Below are positions 52,101 through 60,223 of a stretch of DNA of 64,000 nt, piece by piece. The position numbers and the translations under genes were made by a program. Position 1 is the first letter of the stretch; every line of letters begins with the position of its first letter. The notes under the pieces were generated by a model. That model did no database searches, was not told the DNA's origin, and saw only the letters and a program-made list of their open reading frames with translations. This DNA is from Clostridia bacterium (GTDB taxonomy: Bacteria > Bacillota > Clostridia > Oscillospirales > Acutalibacteraceae), in NCBI GenBank assembly GCA_017503135.1, contig JAFVTQ010000004.1, forward strand, positions 372,001-436,000. The letters run 5' to 3'.

Positions 52101-52654
52101 GCCCTGCATTTATGGGCAAAGACGAATTAACACCTGCTCAGCGTGGTTCGTTAATGCATCGCTTTATGGAACTTTGCAATATGCAGAATGCCGGTGAAAA
52201 TGTCGAGAAAGAACTGGCGCGATTGGTCGAAAACGAACAGTTTACAAAAGAAGAAGCAGATGCAGTTGATACAAACAAACTTGAAAGATTTTTCAAAAGT
52301 GATATGTATAAACGAATTTGCTTTGCTGATAAATTCTTAAAAGAACAAGAATTTGCAATGACTGTTCCCGCAACAGTTGCTATTGAAAATCTTCCCCCAA
52401 TAGCAAGGGATGAAAAAGTTGTCGTTCAAGGTGTAATCGACGGACTTATTATCAATGGCGATAGGGGAGAGATTATCGACTATAAAACCGATAAGGTAAC
52501 AGACGAAACAGAAATTATCAACAGATATAAAGAGCAAATGAGAATTTACAAAATGGCAGCAGAACAATGCTTCGGTTTAAAAGAAGTTAATGTAACTTTA
52601 TACTCATTTGCGCTTTCAAAAGAAATTTCTGTAAAACTTGAAAAAAATACTTGA
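49130..52654 (+). CDS. addA: AddAB helicase-nuclease subunit A
   Basis: A 1174-residue superfamily 1A helicase with a C-terminal nuclease. It has the Q motif region [10 protein letters not shown], Walker A (AAAGSGKT), Walker B ([10 protein letters not shown]), motif IV-VI sequences ([27 protein letters not shown]) and the RecB-like nuclease motif (GVIDGLI...IIDYKTDKV). The start is ATG 49130 with GAGAGGTG (49116-49123); a GTG three codons earlier lies in that site. It ends over the rpmE promoter. Confidence 0.96.
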   Translation: MARQWTDAQKNAIDARGGTVLVSAAAGSGKTAVLVERVIQRITDANHPVDIEKLLIVTFTKAAAAEMKERISKRLSELIREQPNNQYLKRQKMYLPNAQISTMDSFCGQLVKDNFEQVGIAPDYTLLSDIEHDMLKREVAEEVLEELYSRPQEETKGLLELFTTGKSDASLVESVLSLYEFAIASPNPEMWIENAFADYYKNLPIQETKWGKYSLERLAEVVEYTKIKAQDIIDDAPENSTLSGALTNDLTPIISSLDAILELIKTNPEKWDEIKFLSETIKLNRFPTVPKDEKDCYYDELKGRRDSIKKYLVQICKYLICTEKEFYEDIEYLRPIMKNIQNCVLRFIEVLEERKNENNTYYFSDILHFALNILVDFNEDGTYKKTDLAKELSENFEEIFIDEFQDTNDAQDTLFSSISKDNTNKFMVGDVKQSIYRFRQAMPEIFLDYKDTFKIYDGKNYPATINLDKNFRSRKGVVDGINFFFDFLMTRKTCEIDYKQSERLAFGGDYSEDSAPNVAVHIVETEKTKGSDLEKEAYHIGTTINELILSKTLVGKKGEERPIKYSDICILMRAVKDKAQVVARVLGEMGIPAHFTKQGGFFESREIVTMVSMLKIIDNPVQDVPLVSVMLSPLCPFTEDDLARYRNEDKKSNLYNVVKNQYDKDQKVKEFLDMLYILRTLSVTMDIGSLIRRVFEMTAYDSIVGAMDNGEKRVLNLELLINYAENYEAMGGSGLSGFIRYLDKIRKNKKDLEGANELTENDDVVRIMSIHKSKGLEFPVVFIANCSSSNNGVDYNKVKVNRHLGVATSRYFPKQHKDFTTLPVNAIKLYDQQEEFAEQIRVLYVAMTRAEEKLYIVGSMHDTEKKITDLYNTYYNNFVDSSVPLSMCSNMMQWITIAMLNHPSLKMSNFLSCTKNPQSPKIDFEIIDDVESVVATEEEQKAFDIDKDILKEISEKLSYEYPYSALSEIPIKYAASSMQKDDNLQYLASERPAFMGKDELTPAQRGSLMHRFMELCNMQNAGENVEKELARLVENEQFTKEEADAVDTNKLERFFKSDMYKRICFADKFLKEQEFAMTVPATVAIENLPPIARDEKVVVQGVIDGLIINGDRGEIIDYKTDKVTDETEIINRYKEQMRIYKMAAEQCFGLKEVNVTLYSFALSKEISVKLEKNT

Positions 52655-52679
52655 TTTTTGTATTTTCTTGTGCTAAACT
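52651..52679 (+). promoter_or_regulatory. Promoter of rpmE
   Basis: TTGATT (52651-52656), 17 bp, TAAACT (52674-52679) with an extended TGC. The -35 box overlaps the addA stop codon. Confidence 0.65.
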
Positions 52680-52722
52680 TATTAGGCTATGTAAATATGT
52701 ACTGAAAGAGGTGACAATTGTC

Positions 52723-52926
52723 ATGAAACAGGGACTCCATCCAGAGTATAAAACAGTAACAGTTAAGTGCGCTTGCGGTGCAACATTTGAAACTCGTTCA
52801 ACTAAAGATGATTTGAAAGTTGATATCTGCTCAAATTGCCACCCATTCTTCACAGGTAAGCAGAAGCTTGTTGATACAGGCGGTCGTGTTGACAGATTTA
52901 ACAAACGTTACAATCTCTCAAAATAA
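52723..52926 (+). CDS. rpmE: 50S ribosomal protein L31, zinc-binding form
   Basis: A 67-residue L31. It starts [10 protein letters not shown] and has four cysteines (C16, C18, C36, C39), so it is the zinc-containing form rather than the zinc-free paralogue induced by zinc shortage. The start is ATG 52723 after AAAGAGGTG. It has its own promoter and terminator. Confidence 0.95.
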   Translation: MKQGLHPEYKTVTVKCACGATFETRSTKDDLKVDICSNCHPFFTGKQKLVDTGGRVDRFNKRYNLSK

Positions 52927-52939
52927 TCAAAGCAATTAT

Positions 52940-52970
52940 GGTGGTACAAATGTGCCACCTTTTGTTTTTA
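52940..52970 (+). terminator. Terminator after rpmE
   Basis: A 9-bp stem (GGTGGTACA 52940-52948, TGTGCCACC 52951-52959, one mismatch as T-G) with a very short loop, then TTTTGTTTTT. Confidence 0.85.
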
Positions 52971-53044
52971 TATTGGTAATCGCTTCTTAATTCTTAGCCA
53001 CAATTCTCATCGGCTACTTTTTTCATAGAAAGGTGTGAAGCATA

Positions 53045-53668
53045 ATGTCAAATGAATACAGAACAATAAAAGAATTTAATAGTGATGAATATATAGTCAA
53101 GCGTTCGCGTTTTATTGGCTATGCTAAGCCCGTAACAACTATAGAGGAAGCAAACGATTTTATTAATGAGATTAAATCAAAACATTGGGATGCAACTCAC
53201 AATGTTTCTGCATATATATTACGAAATGGTGGAATAAAGCGCTATTCCGATGATGGTGAGCCACAGGGCACAGCGGGTGTCCCTTGCCTTGATGTTCTTG
53301 AAAAAGAAGGACTTGTTGATGTAGCCGTCGTTGTAACCCGATATTTTGGCGGAATACTATTAGGCGGTGGGGGATTAGTCCGTGCTTATTCCCACAGTGC
53401 AAAGATAGCCGTTGATAGTGCCAAGATTATCACAATGGCACATTGTCTTGATATTGCGGTTGAATGTGACTATACCTTTTATGGCAAACTCAATGATTTT
53501 CTCTCACGAGAAGATACGGTGATTCTTGATACAGAATTTACTGATAATGTGAAAATAACTTTTAGAATAAAAGGTGAAAATTTTGATAACATTCAATCAA
53601 AAATCACTGATTTAAGTAATGGAAAGTTGAATTTAATCACGATCTCTGAAAATTTTTGCGAATTTTAA
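53045..53668 (+). CDS. YigZ / IMPACT-family protein
   Basis: A 207-residue protein. The N-terminal UPF0029 domain (KRSRFIGYAKPV; DDGEPQGTAGVP; VVVTRYFGGILLGGGGLVRAY) is well preserved, and the C-terminal DUF1949 domain follows from about residue 135. The eukaryotic relative IMPACT inhibits the kinase GCN2; bacterial function is unclear, with YvyE reported to interact with cell-wall metabolism genes only by context. A ribosome site AAAGGTG (53030-53036) precedes it. No clear promoter is seen. Confidence 0.88.
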   Translation: MSNEYRTIKEFNSDEYIVKRSRFIGYAKPVTTIEEANDFINEIKSKHWDATHNVSAYILRNGGIKRYSDDGEPQGTAGVPCLDVLEKEGLVDVAVVVTRYFGGILLGGGGLVRAYSHSAKIAVDSAKIITMAHCLDIAVECDYTFYGKLNDFLSREDTVILDTEFTDNVKITFRIKGENFDNIQSKITDLSNGKLNLITISENFCEF

Positions 53669-53749
53669 AAAATTTTTTAGAAAAAATAAAGGGATTTTGC
53701 TTTTTCTGTCGTATAAATATATGAAAGGACTTTTTAAGGGGGTATTTGA

Positions 53750-54760
53750 ATGAATATAAGAGAAAAATTTGAAAATAAAGAAGCAGGTTTTCTCTCTGAA
53801 AAAGCGTGTCTTTCAGCAAAGACAAAAGGGCGCATAATTTTAGAGCCTAAATGCGATTTGAGAACTGATTTTCAAAGAGACCGTGATAGAATTATTCATT
53901 CAAACTCGTTCCGTAGATTGAAGCATAAAACTCAAGTGTTCTTGTCCCCAGAGGGTGACCATTACAGAACAAGACTTACCCATACCCTTGAAGTTTCACA
54001 GGTTGCTCGTGCAATCGCAAACGGATTACTCTTGAATGCTGATTTGACCGAAGCCATTGCATTAGGTCACGATTTGGGGCATACACCATTCGGCCACGCA
54101 GGTGAGAGAGCACTCGATAAAGTAGTCCCTGGTGGATTCCGTCATTATGACCAGAGCTTGAGAGTGGTTGACAAGCTTGAAAAAAACGGTAAAGGCTTGA
54201 ATCTTACATATGAAGTCCGTGATGGTATTGTTTGTCACACAAGGGGCAAAGAAGCATTCACTCTTGAGGGTAGAATCGTAAAACTTGCCGATAAAATTGC
54301 TTATATCAATCACGATATTGACGATGCAACTCGTGCAGGTGTAATGTGTGAAGAAGATATTCCACTTGAAATAAGAAAAGCACTTGGCTTTTCAAAGTCT
54401 GACAGAATTAACACAATGGTTAGAAATGTTGTTGAAAATAGTGTTGACACAATTCAGTTTTCATCTGACATTCAACAACCATTCGATGAGTTGCACGCAT
54501 TTATGTTTGAAAAGGTTTATACTAATCCTGTGTGTAAAGGCGAAGAAACAAAAGCTATGGATGTTATTATCCGACTTTATGACTATTTGTTAGAAAAACC
54601 TGAAAAGATTCCACAGGCATACCATTATATAATAGAACAAGAGGGTGTTCATCAAGCAGCTTGTGATTATATCGCAGGTATGAGTGACCGTTATCTTGTT
54701 TCAGTTTATAAAAATATATTCATCCCCGATTCTTGGGTAGATATAGGATGGGAGGGATAA
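53750..54760 (+). CDS. Deoxyguanosinetriphosphate triphosphohydrolase-like protein
   Basis: A 336-residue HD-domain enzyme of the dGTPase type, which splits dNTPs to nucleosides and triphosphate. The metal motif is split as usual (H in THTLEVSQVARAIA; HD in ALGHDLGHTPFGH; D in KLADKIAYINHDIDD). It belongs to the short, Firmicute type 2 group. It precedes dnaG by 1 bp and rpoD, the classic macromolecular-synthesis arrangement of Clostridia, which links nucleotide control with replication start. Confidence 0.9.
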   Translation: MNIREKFENKEAGFLSEKACLSAKTKGRIILEPKCDLRTDFQRDRDRIIHSNSFRRLKHKTQVFLSPEGDHYRTRLTHTLEVSQVARAIANGLLLNADLTEAIALGHDLGHTPFGHAGERALDKVVPGGFRHYDQSLRVVDKLEKNGKGLNLTYEVRDGIVCHTRGKEAFTLEGRIVKLADKIAYINHDIDDATRAGVMCEEDIPLEIRKALGFSKSDRINTMVRNVVENSVDTIQFSSDIQQPFDELHAFMFEKVYTNPVCKGEETKAMDVIIRLYDYLLEKPEKIPQAYHYIIEQEGVHQAACDYIAGMSDRYLVSVYKNIFIPDSWVDIGWEG

Positions 54761-54761
54761 T

Positions 54762-56510
54762 GTGCGATTTGACGATGCTTTTTTAATGGAACTTCGCAGT
54801 CGTGCCGATATTGAAACAATTATCTCTTCTTATGTGAATATCAAAAGAGCAGGTCGAATTAGTAAAGGGCTTTGTCCATTCCACGGTGAAAAGACCCCAT
54901 CGTTCACGGTTTATCCCGATACACAGTCATATTATTGCTTTGGTTGCGGTAATGGTGGCGACGTGGTAACTTTCATCAAGAATATTGAAAATCTTGATTA
55001 TCTTGATGCAGTTAAATTTTTGGCAGACCGTGTGGGTATGGATGTGCCCGAAGAAAACTCTTATGATAGCACAATCAATAAAAGACGACTGAGAATGCTC
55101 GAAGCAAACCGAGAAGCTGCAAGATTTTTCCATAGTTGCCTTGGCACAAAAGAGGGTGCTGTGGGTTATCAGTACTTTAAAAATCGCGGACTTACCGATG
55201 AAACCATAAAAAGATTTGGTCTTGGTTTTGCTCCCGATTCTTTCAATGCCTTGACTAATTATCTTATGAGTAAAGGCTACACAAAGGACGAATTGGTTTT
55301 CGCAAACCTTGCAAGGCGTTCACAGAAAAATCCCAATAATATCTATGATAATTTCCGTAATCGTATAATGTTCCCCATTATCGATGTCAAAGGTAATGTA
55401 ATCGCCTTTGGTGGTCGTGTAATGGATGACTCAAAACCGAAATATCTCAACACATCAGATACAATGGTTTATAAAAAGAGTCAGGGTGTGTTTGCATTAA
55501 ACCTTGCAAAGAAAAGTGGTAAGGATAGTCTTATTCTCTGCGAAGGGTATATGGATGTTATCGCACTTCATCAGGCAGGGTTTACCAACGCAGTTGCAGG
55601 ACTTGGCACAGCACTTACAAGTGAACAAGCAAGTTTGTTGTCACGCTATGCATCTGAAATAATGATTGCTTATGATGCTGACGAAGCAGGTCAAAAAGCC
55701 GCAACAAGAGCGTTGCAGATTTTTAAAAATACACCTGCTAAAATCAAGGTTTTAAGATTGAGCGGTGGCAAAGACCCCGACGAAATCATTAAGAATTATG
55801 GCGTTGAAAAAATGAAAGCCATAATTAATGGTGCGGCAAATGAAATCGAATTTGCTCTCTTGCGTGAACACTCAAAATATGATGTTACAAGTGACGACGG
55901 TAAACGCCAATATTTGAGAAGTGCAATTGAAATTTTATCAAATGTGGGCGCAGTTGAGCTTGATATATATGCATCACGAATTGCGGACGAGTTGTCGGTT
56001 ACAAAGAGTGTAATTGTTGACGAAGCAAAACGCCTTGCAAAGAAAAAGGTTTATTCTAACCAGAGAAAAGAGTTCAACCAGATTCAGCGTCAGGGTGATA
56101 TACTCGATAATCTCAATCCTGAACGCAGAAAATACCATGCAGGTGCAAAAGCAGAAGAAATGCTCATTGCAATACTGTTGTCAAATCCCGAGCATCTCAA
56201 AATGGTTGACGAAAAGTTAGATGCAGAAGATTTCGTGACAGATTTCAATAAACGAATCTTCAAAGCCGTTGCAGATAGACTCAGAGAAGGCAAATCTGCA
56301 GAAATATCGTTTTTATACGGTGAACTTACTGACGAAGAAATAAGTGCAGTTGCGAAAATCCAAACGATTTCGCACACACTTAATAATAGCGCCGATGAGT
56401 GTGCCGATTGTATAAAAGTAATATTAAACGAAAAAAATAAAAAAAGCCTTAAAGATGTGAATGTGGAAAACATCAGCGACGAAGACTTTTTAAAGTTTTT
56501 CAAGAATTAA
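54762..56510 (+). CDS. dnaG: DNA primase
   Basis: A 582-residue DnaG that makes RNA primers for replication. The N-terminal zinc-binding domain has CHC2 ligands C38, H41, C59 and C62. The Toprim catalytic domain carries EGYMDV and DADEAG. A C-terminal DnaB-binding region follows from about residue 435. The start is GTG 54762 with GGGAGGG just upstream. It lies 1 bp after the dGTPase gene and 23 bp before rpoD. Confidence 0.97.
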   Translation: MRFDDAFLMELRSRADIETIISSYVNIKRAGRISKGLCPFHGEKTPSFTVYPDTQSYYCFGCGNGGDVVTFIKNIENLDYLDAVKFLADRVGMDVPEENSYDSTINKRRLRMLEANREAARFFHSCLGTKEGAVGYQYFKNRGLTDETIKRFGLGFAPDSFNALTNYLMSKGYTKDELVFANLARRSQKNPNNIYDNFRNRIMFPIIDVKGNVIAFGGRVMDDSKPKYLNTSDTMVYKKSQGVFALNLAKKSGKDSLILCEGYMDVIALHQAGFTNAVAGLGTALTSEQASLLSRYASEIMIAYDADEAGQKAATRALQIFKNTPAKIKVLRLSGGKDPDEIIKNYGVEKMKAIINGAANEIEFALLREHSKYDVTSDDGKRQYLRSAIEILSNVGAVELDIYASRIADELSVTKSVIVDEAKRLAKKKVYSNQRKEFNQIQRQGDILDNLNPERRKYHAGAKAEEMLIAILLSNPEHLKMVDEKLDAEDFVTDFNKRIFKAVADRLREGKSAEISFLYGELTDEEISAVAKIQTISHTLNNSADECADCIKVILNEKNKKSLKDVNVENISDEDFLKFFKN

Positions 56511-56533
56511 GGTAATGTGAAGGAGAACTCCAG

Positions 56534-57625
56534 ATGGAAACAATTGATAAAAAGACCGCTATAAAAGCGTTAATTGAAAAAGGTAAAGCAGTTGGCAAAC
56601 TCACAACACAAGAAATCGACAACGCAATCGTTGAACTCGATATCGAAATGGACGAGTTGGACAAGCTTTATGAACTTATCGAAGCAAACAATATCGAACT
56701 TATCGATGACCTTGGTGATATGGCAAGAGATGCAATCACTGACGAATCAGACCTTGCAAAAAGTGACGACGGTGGATTAGGTGAAAACAAGGCTCTTGCA
56801 ATGGATGACCCTGTCCGTGTTTACCTTAAAGAAATCGGTCGTGTTCCACTTTTGACATCAGAAGAAGAAATTGAACTTGCTATCAGAATTGCAGATGACG
56901 ATAAGAAAGCAAAGCAAAGACTTGCTGAAGCAAACCTTCGTCTTGTTGTAAGTATCGCAAAACGTTATGTAGGCCGTGGAATGCAGTTCCTTGATTTGAT
57001 TCAAGAAGGTAACTTGGGTCTTATTAAAGCTGTTGAAAAGTTTGACTATACAAAGGGCTTTAAGTTCTCAACTTATGCAACTTGGTGGATTAGACAAGCA
57101 ATTACCCGTGCTATTGCTGACCAGGCAAGAACAATCCGTATCCCTGTTCATATGGTTGAAACAATCAATAAAGTTAAAAAGACAAGCAGTCAGTTGCTTC
57201 ATAAGAATGGCCATGACCCATCTGCAGAAGAAATCGCAGAAGAACTTGATATGTCACCTGATAAAGTTCGTGAAATTCTTCGTCTTGCACAAGAGCCAGT
57301 CTCTCTTGAAACACCAATCGGTGAAGAAGAAGATAGCCACTTGGGTGACTTCATTCCTGATGATGAAGCATTGTCACCAGCAGATGCTGCATCAATCTCA
57401 CTTCTTAAAGAACAACTTGCAGAAGTACTTAAAACTCTCACACCAAGAGAAGAAAAAGTTCTCTCACTTCGTTTTGGTCTTGAAGACGGACATCCAAGAA
57501 CTCTTGAAGAAGTTGGTAAAGAGTTTAATGTTACTCGTGAGCGTATCCGTCAGATTGAAGCAAAAGCACTTCGTAAACTTCGTCATCCAAGCCGCAGCAA
57601 AAAACTCCGCGACTTCCTTGATTAA
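56534..57625 (+). CDS. rpoD: RNA polymerase primary sigma factor
   Basis: A 363-residue sigma-70 (SigA). Region 1.1 is present (about 8-60), region 1.2 is [17 protein letters not shown], regions 2.1-2.4 hold the -10 recognition helix ([34 protein letters not shown]), region 3 follows, and region 4.2 recognises -35 boxes ([28 protein letters not shown]). Its length is that of a Gram-positive SigA. It ends the dgt-dnaG-rpoD operon. Confidence 0.97.
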   Translation: METIDKKTAIKALIEKGKAVGKLTTQEIDNAIVELDIEMDELDKLYELIEANNIELIDDLGDMARDAITDESDLAKSDDGGLGENKALAMDDPVRVYLKEIGRVPLLTSEEEIELAIRIADDDKKAKQRLAEANLRLVVSIAKRYVGRGMQFLDLIQEGNLGLIKAVEKFDYTKGFKFSTYATWWIRQAITRAIADQARTIRIPVHMVETINKVKKTSSQLLHKNGHDPSAEEIAEELDMSPDKVREILRLAQEPVSLETPIGEEEDSHLGDFIPDDEALSPADAASISLLKEQLAEVLKTLTPREEKVLSLRFGLEDGHPRTLEEVGKEFNVTRERIRQIEAKALRKLRHPSRSKKLRDFLD

Positions 57626-57647
57626 TTAATAATTAAATAATACGTAA

Positions 57648-57680
57648 TGTAGGGGCGATTCACGAATCGCCCTTTTTCTT
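57648..57680 (+). terminator. Terminator after rpoD, built from a TGTAGGGGCG repeat (copy D)
   Basis: GGGCGATT (57653-57660) pairs with AATCGCCC (57665-57672) around CACG, then TTTTTCTTTT. The leading TGTAGGGGCG is the same start seen in the repeats at 18354 and 19832, suggesting that the repeat family can serve as terminators. Confidence 0.8.
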
Positions 57681-57705
57681 TTGGGTATCATAATATAAAA
57701 AAGCC

Positions 57706-57756
57706 TTGACAGTTGAGCATCTATTCAACTATAATAACAGTTGAATGAATACTCAA
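57706..57756 (+). promoter_or_regulatory. Metal-repressor promoter with two operators
   Basis: TTGACA (57706-57711), 18 bp, TATAAT (57730-57735). Two 16-bp imperfect palindromes, each with the form TTGA-N8-TCAA, lie at 57713-57728 (in the spacer) and 57741-57756 (just after the -10). Their centres are 28 bp apart. The placement fits repression by the ArsR-type protein encoded next. Confidence 0.8.
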
Positions 57757-57774
57757 CCGAAAGGGATAATATAT

Positions 57775-58146
57775 ATGTCTAAAAATGAATTTATATGTGA
57801 CTGTAATATGGTGCATAAAGAAATGGTAAATGACACTATCTCAAAAATGCCTGAAACAAAAATTCTACATGACCTTGCAGACTTTTTCAAGATAATGGGA
57901 GACTCAACGAGATGCAAACTTCTCTTTGCACTTTTGCACAATGAAATGTGTGTTTGCGATTTGGCAAATGTTTTGTCAATGACAAAATCTTCAATATCTC
58001 ACCAGTTGAGCAAAATGAAAGAAGTAGGGCTCGTCAAATGCCGTAAATCAGGCAAAACAGTTTATTATTCATTAGATGATGAGCATATCAGCGAAATATT
58101 TGAAGTAGGTCTCAAACATATCAGCCATAAAGGAGAGAATATATAA
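57775..58146 (+). CDS. ArsR/SmtB-family metal-responsive repressor (CadC/CzrA-like)
   Basis: A 123-residue winged-helix repressor. It keeps both known metal sites of the family: the alpha-3N site with CDC (C8, C10) and CVC (C59, C61) as in CadC, which binds Cd, Pb and Zn; and the alpha-5 site D102-x-H104-x10-H115-x2-H118 as in CzrA/SmtB, which binds Zn. The recognition helix is TKSSISHQLSKMKEVG. I start at ATG 57775 with AAAGGGA; the upstream in-frame ATG at 57745 lies in the second operator. It shares one base with the CDF exporter gene, so it likely represses its own operon until metal binds. Confidence 0.92.
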   Translation: MSKNEFICDCNMVHKEMVNDTISKMPETKILHDLADFFKIMGDSTRCKLLFALLHNEMCVCDLANVLSMTKSSISHQLSKMKEVGLVKCRKSGKTVYYSLDDEHISEIFEVGLKHISHKGENI

Positions 58147-59039
58147 TGAAAACAGAAAAAAACATACTTATCGCATTCATACTCAATCTGTCATTTTCTA
58201 TATTTGAATTTTTTGGTGGCATTTTCACAGGTAGTGTCGCTATCATTTCCGATGCAGTACACGACTTGGGTGACGCTACAAGTATCGGCGTTTCATACTT
58301 CCTTGAAAAGAAAAGCAAAAAACAACCGGACGATGTTTATACTTATGGCTATGTTCGTTTTTCTGTAATGGGTGGAATAATCACAACGCTTATATTGTTG
58401 TGTGGTTCAGTTTTAGTTGTTTACAATGCAATACGACGAATTATCAACCCCGTTGAAATCAACTATAATGGTATGATTATATTTGCAATTGTGGGTGCAC
58501 TTGTAAACTTCATTGCAGCCTATTTCACTAAAGATGGTGACTCAATAAACCAAAAAGCCGTTAATCTTCATATGCTCGAAGATGTTTTAGGGTGGCTCGT
58601 TGTACTTGTGGGTGCAATTATAATGAGATTTACAGATATAAAAATCATTGACCCACTTATGTCAATGGGCGTTGCTGTATTCATATTTATAAATGCATTC
58701 AGAAATCTTAAAGAAGTTCTTGATTTGTTTCTTGAAAAAATCCCTAATAATATTAGTATAGAAGAAATCAAAAAACACATTAAAGAAATCGACGGCGTAA
58801 TTGATGTGCACCATATTCATATCTGGAGTATGGATGGTCAGCTAAACTTTGCAACAATGCATATTGTAGCAAACGAAAACTCTCACGAAATCAAAGATAA
58901 AATCCGTGAAGAGTTAAAAGAACACGGCATCGGTCACGCAACTCTCGAAATCGAAAATCCAGACGACCATTGTCACGAAGAACATTGTCATATTGAACAT
59001 TCTTCACATTCTCATTCACACCATCACCATCATCATTAA
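58146..59039 (+). CDS. Cation diffusion facilitator, Zn/Cd efflux
   Basis: A 297-residue CDF transporter of the ZitB/CzcD type that swaps protons for Zn or Cd. There are six membrane helices. The transport site is H39xxxD43 in helix 2 (SDAVHDLGDA) and HMLED in helix 5, the His/Asp pattern of zinc-selective members. The cytoplasmic domain (from about 200) has further ligands (VHHIHIWSMDG). The last 30 residues are extremely His-rich (HCHEEHCH... ending HSHHHHHH), possibly a metal-buffering tail. It is coupled to the repressor gene. Confidence 0.93.
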   Translation: MKTEKNILIAFILNLSFSIFEFFGGIFTGSVAIISDAVHDLGDATSIGVSYFLEKKSKKQPDDVYTYGYVRFSVMGGIITTLILLCGSVLVVYNAIRRIINPVEINYNGMIIFAIVGALVNFIAAYFTKDGDSINQKAVNLHMLEDVLGWLVVLVGAIIMRFTDIKIIDPLMSMGVAVFIFINAFRNLKEVLDLFLEKIPNNISIEEIKKHIKEIDGVIDVHHIHIWSMDGQLNFATMHIVANENSHEIKDKIREELKEHGIGHATLEIENPDDHCHEEHCHIEHSSHSHSHHHHHH

Positions 59040-59045
59040 TAATAG

Positions 59046-59070
59046 GGGACGATATAAATCGTCCCTTTTT
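59046..59070 (+). terminator. Terminator after the CDF gene
   Basis: An 8-bp perfect stem (GGGACGAT / ATCGTCCC) with ATAA loop, then TTTTT. Confidence 0.88.
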
Positions 59071-59113
59071 CTATTGCATAAATTTTAATTTATTGAATAA
59101 TTGCAAATTTATT

Positions 59114-59174
59114 CTAATTCCCACTAAATTTATATGAATTAGCTATTGAATTCCTAGCAATTTTGTAGTATATT
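59114..59174 (+). promoter_or_regulatory. Promoter and candidate operators of the Rrf2 gene
   Basis: TTGAAT (59146-59151), 17 bp, TATATT (59169-59174). A perfect 7-bp inverted repeat (CTAATTC 59114-59120, GAATTAG 59136-59142) ends 4 bp before the -35, and AATTCCTAGCAATT (59149-59162) is an imperfect palindrome overlapping it. These are candidates for binding by the Rrf2 protein. Confidence 0.55.
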
Positions 59175-59217
59175 ATTTTCATAAATAAAAACCATACTCT
59201 AAAAGGGTGTAGATATT

Positions 59218-59652
59218 ATGAAAATCTCAACAAAAGGCAGATATGCACTTCGTCTTATGACGGACCTTGCAATCCATAAGGACGATGGCTATATCTCAAT
59301 AAAATCTATTGCAACAAGACAAAATATAAGCGAAAAATATCTCGAACAGATTATAAAATTACTCGCCAAAGAAAATCTTGTTGAAAGCACTCGAGGTGCA
59401 CAGGGTGGCTACAAATTAACAAGAGAGCCAGTTGAATATACCGTTGGTGAAATTCTTCGTGTTACAGAAGGAAGTTTAGCACCTGTTGCTTGTCTTGAAA
59501 CTGACGACAACCCTTGCGAAAACTGTATGGACTGTGTAACACTTGAAATCTGGCAATGCGTACTTGATGCAGTTAATAAGGTGGTTGACTCAATTACTTT
59601 GCAATATCTCGTTGACAAACAGAGAGAGAAGGGCAACTGCGGATGTTGTTAA
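59218..59652 (+). CDS. Rrf2-family regulator (IscR-like)
   Basis: A 144-residue winged-helix regulator. The N-terminal HTH (MKISTKGRYALRLMTDLA; ISEKYLEQIIKLL; GAQGGYKL) is typical. A cysteine cluster (C92, C100, C103, C106) is spaced like the iron-sulfur ligands of IscR, and the tail ends CGCC. CymR-like cysteine-metabolism regulators lack this cluster, so iron-sulfur sensing is the better guess. It overlaps the methionine synthase activation gene by 10 bp and lies upstream of metH, iscS and iscU. Confidence 0.88.
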   Translation: MKISTKGRYALRLMTDLAIHKDDGYISIKSIATRQNISEKYLEQIIKLLAKENLVESTRGAQGGYKLTREPVEYTVGEILRVTEGSLAPVACLETDDNPCENCMDCVTLEIWQCVLDAVNKVVDSITLQYLVDKQREKGNCGCC

Positions 59653-60221
59653 AATACGATTTACACGAAGCGGCTCGTTATATGGGCTATAAACACGGCA
59701 CAGAGCCGTGCGAAGAAATATGCGAACTCTGTGAAGCGGCATATAATGAACTTTGCAAAGTGATTACACCAAAATATATCTATAAAGAATACGATTTCAC
59801 AAGAACAAATGACGGAATAATCATTGATGGTGTTGAGTTTAAAAGTGCAAAACTTTTAAACCACTTAAAAGACTCAACAAGTATTATTCTCTTTGGTGCA
59901 ACTCTTGGCGTTGGTGCTGATACTCTTGTCCGCAAATATTCTATAACTGATGCTGCAATGACGAGTGTTGTTCATTGTGTTGGCGCATCAATGGTTGAAA
60001 ATCTTTGTGATATTGCTTGTGAAGAACTTAAAAGCACAATAAAAGGGGAGCATAGACCCCGTTTTAGTCCAGGTTATGGTGGACTTGATATTTCATCACA
60101 AGAAGATTTTTTCAAACTTTTACCAATGACAAAACAAATGGGAATAAGCTTGTCAGAAAGTTTCTTAATGACTCCCACAAAAACAGTTACTGCCTTTATC
60201 GGCGTAACAAAGGAAAGATAA
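59643..60221 (+). CDS. Stand-alone methionine synthase activation-domain protein
   Basis: A 192-residue protein matching the reactivation domain of cobalamin-dependent methionine synthase (HRPRFSPGYGGLDISSQEDFFKLL; SLSESFLMTPTKTVTAFIGV). In E. coli this domain is the C-terminus of MetH, where it uses SAM to re-methylate oxidised cob(II)alamin. Here it is separate and lies directly upstream of a MetH lacking it. An N-terminal Cys-rich stretch (EPCEEICELCEAAYNELC) is unusual. Coupled to the Rrf2 gene. Confidence 0.87.
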   Translation: MLLKYDLHEAARYMGYKHGTEPCEEICELCEAAYNELCKVITPKYIYKEYDFTRTNDGIIIDGVEFKSAKLLNHLKDSTSIILFGATLGVGADTLVRKYSITDAAMTSVVHCVGASMVENLCDIACEELKSTIKGEHRPRFSPGYGGLDISSQEDFFKLLPMTKQMGISLSESFLMTPTKTVTAFIGVTKER

Positions 60222-60223
60222 AT

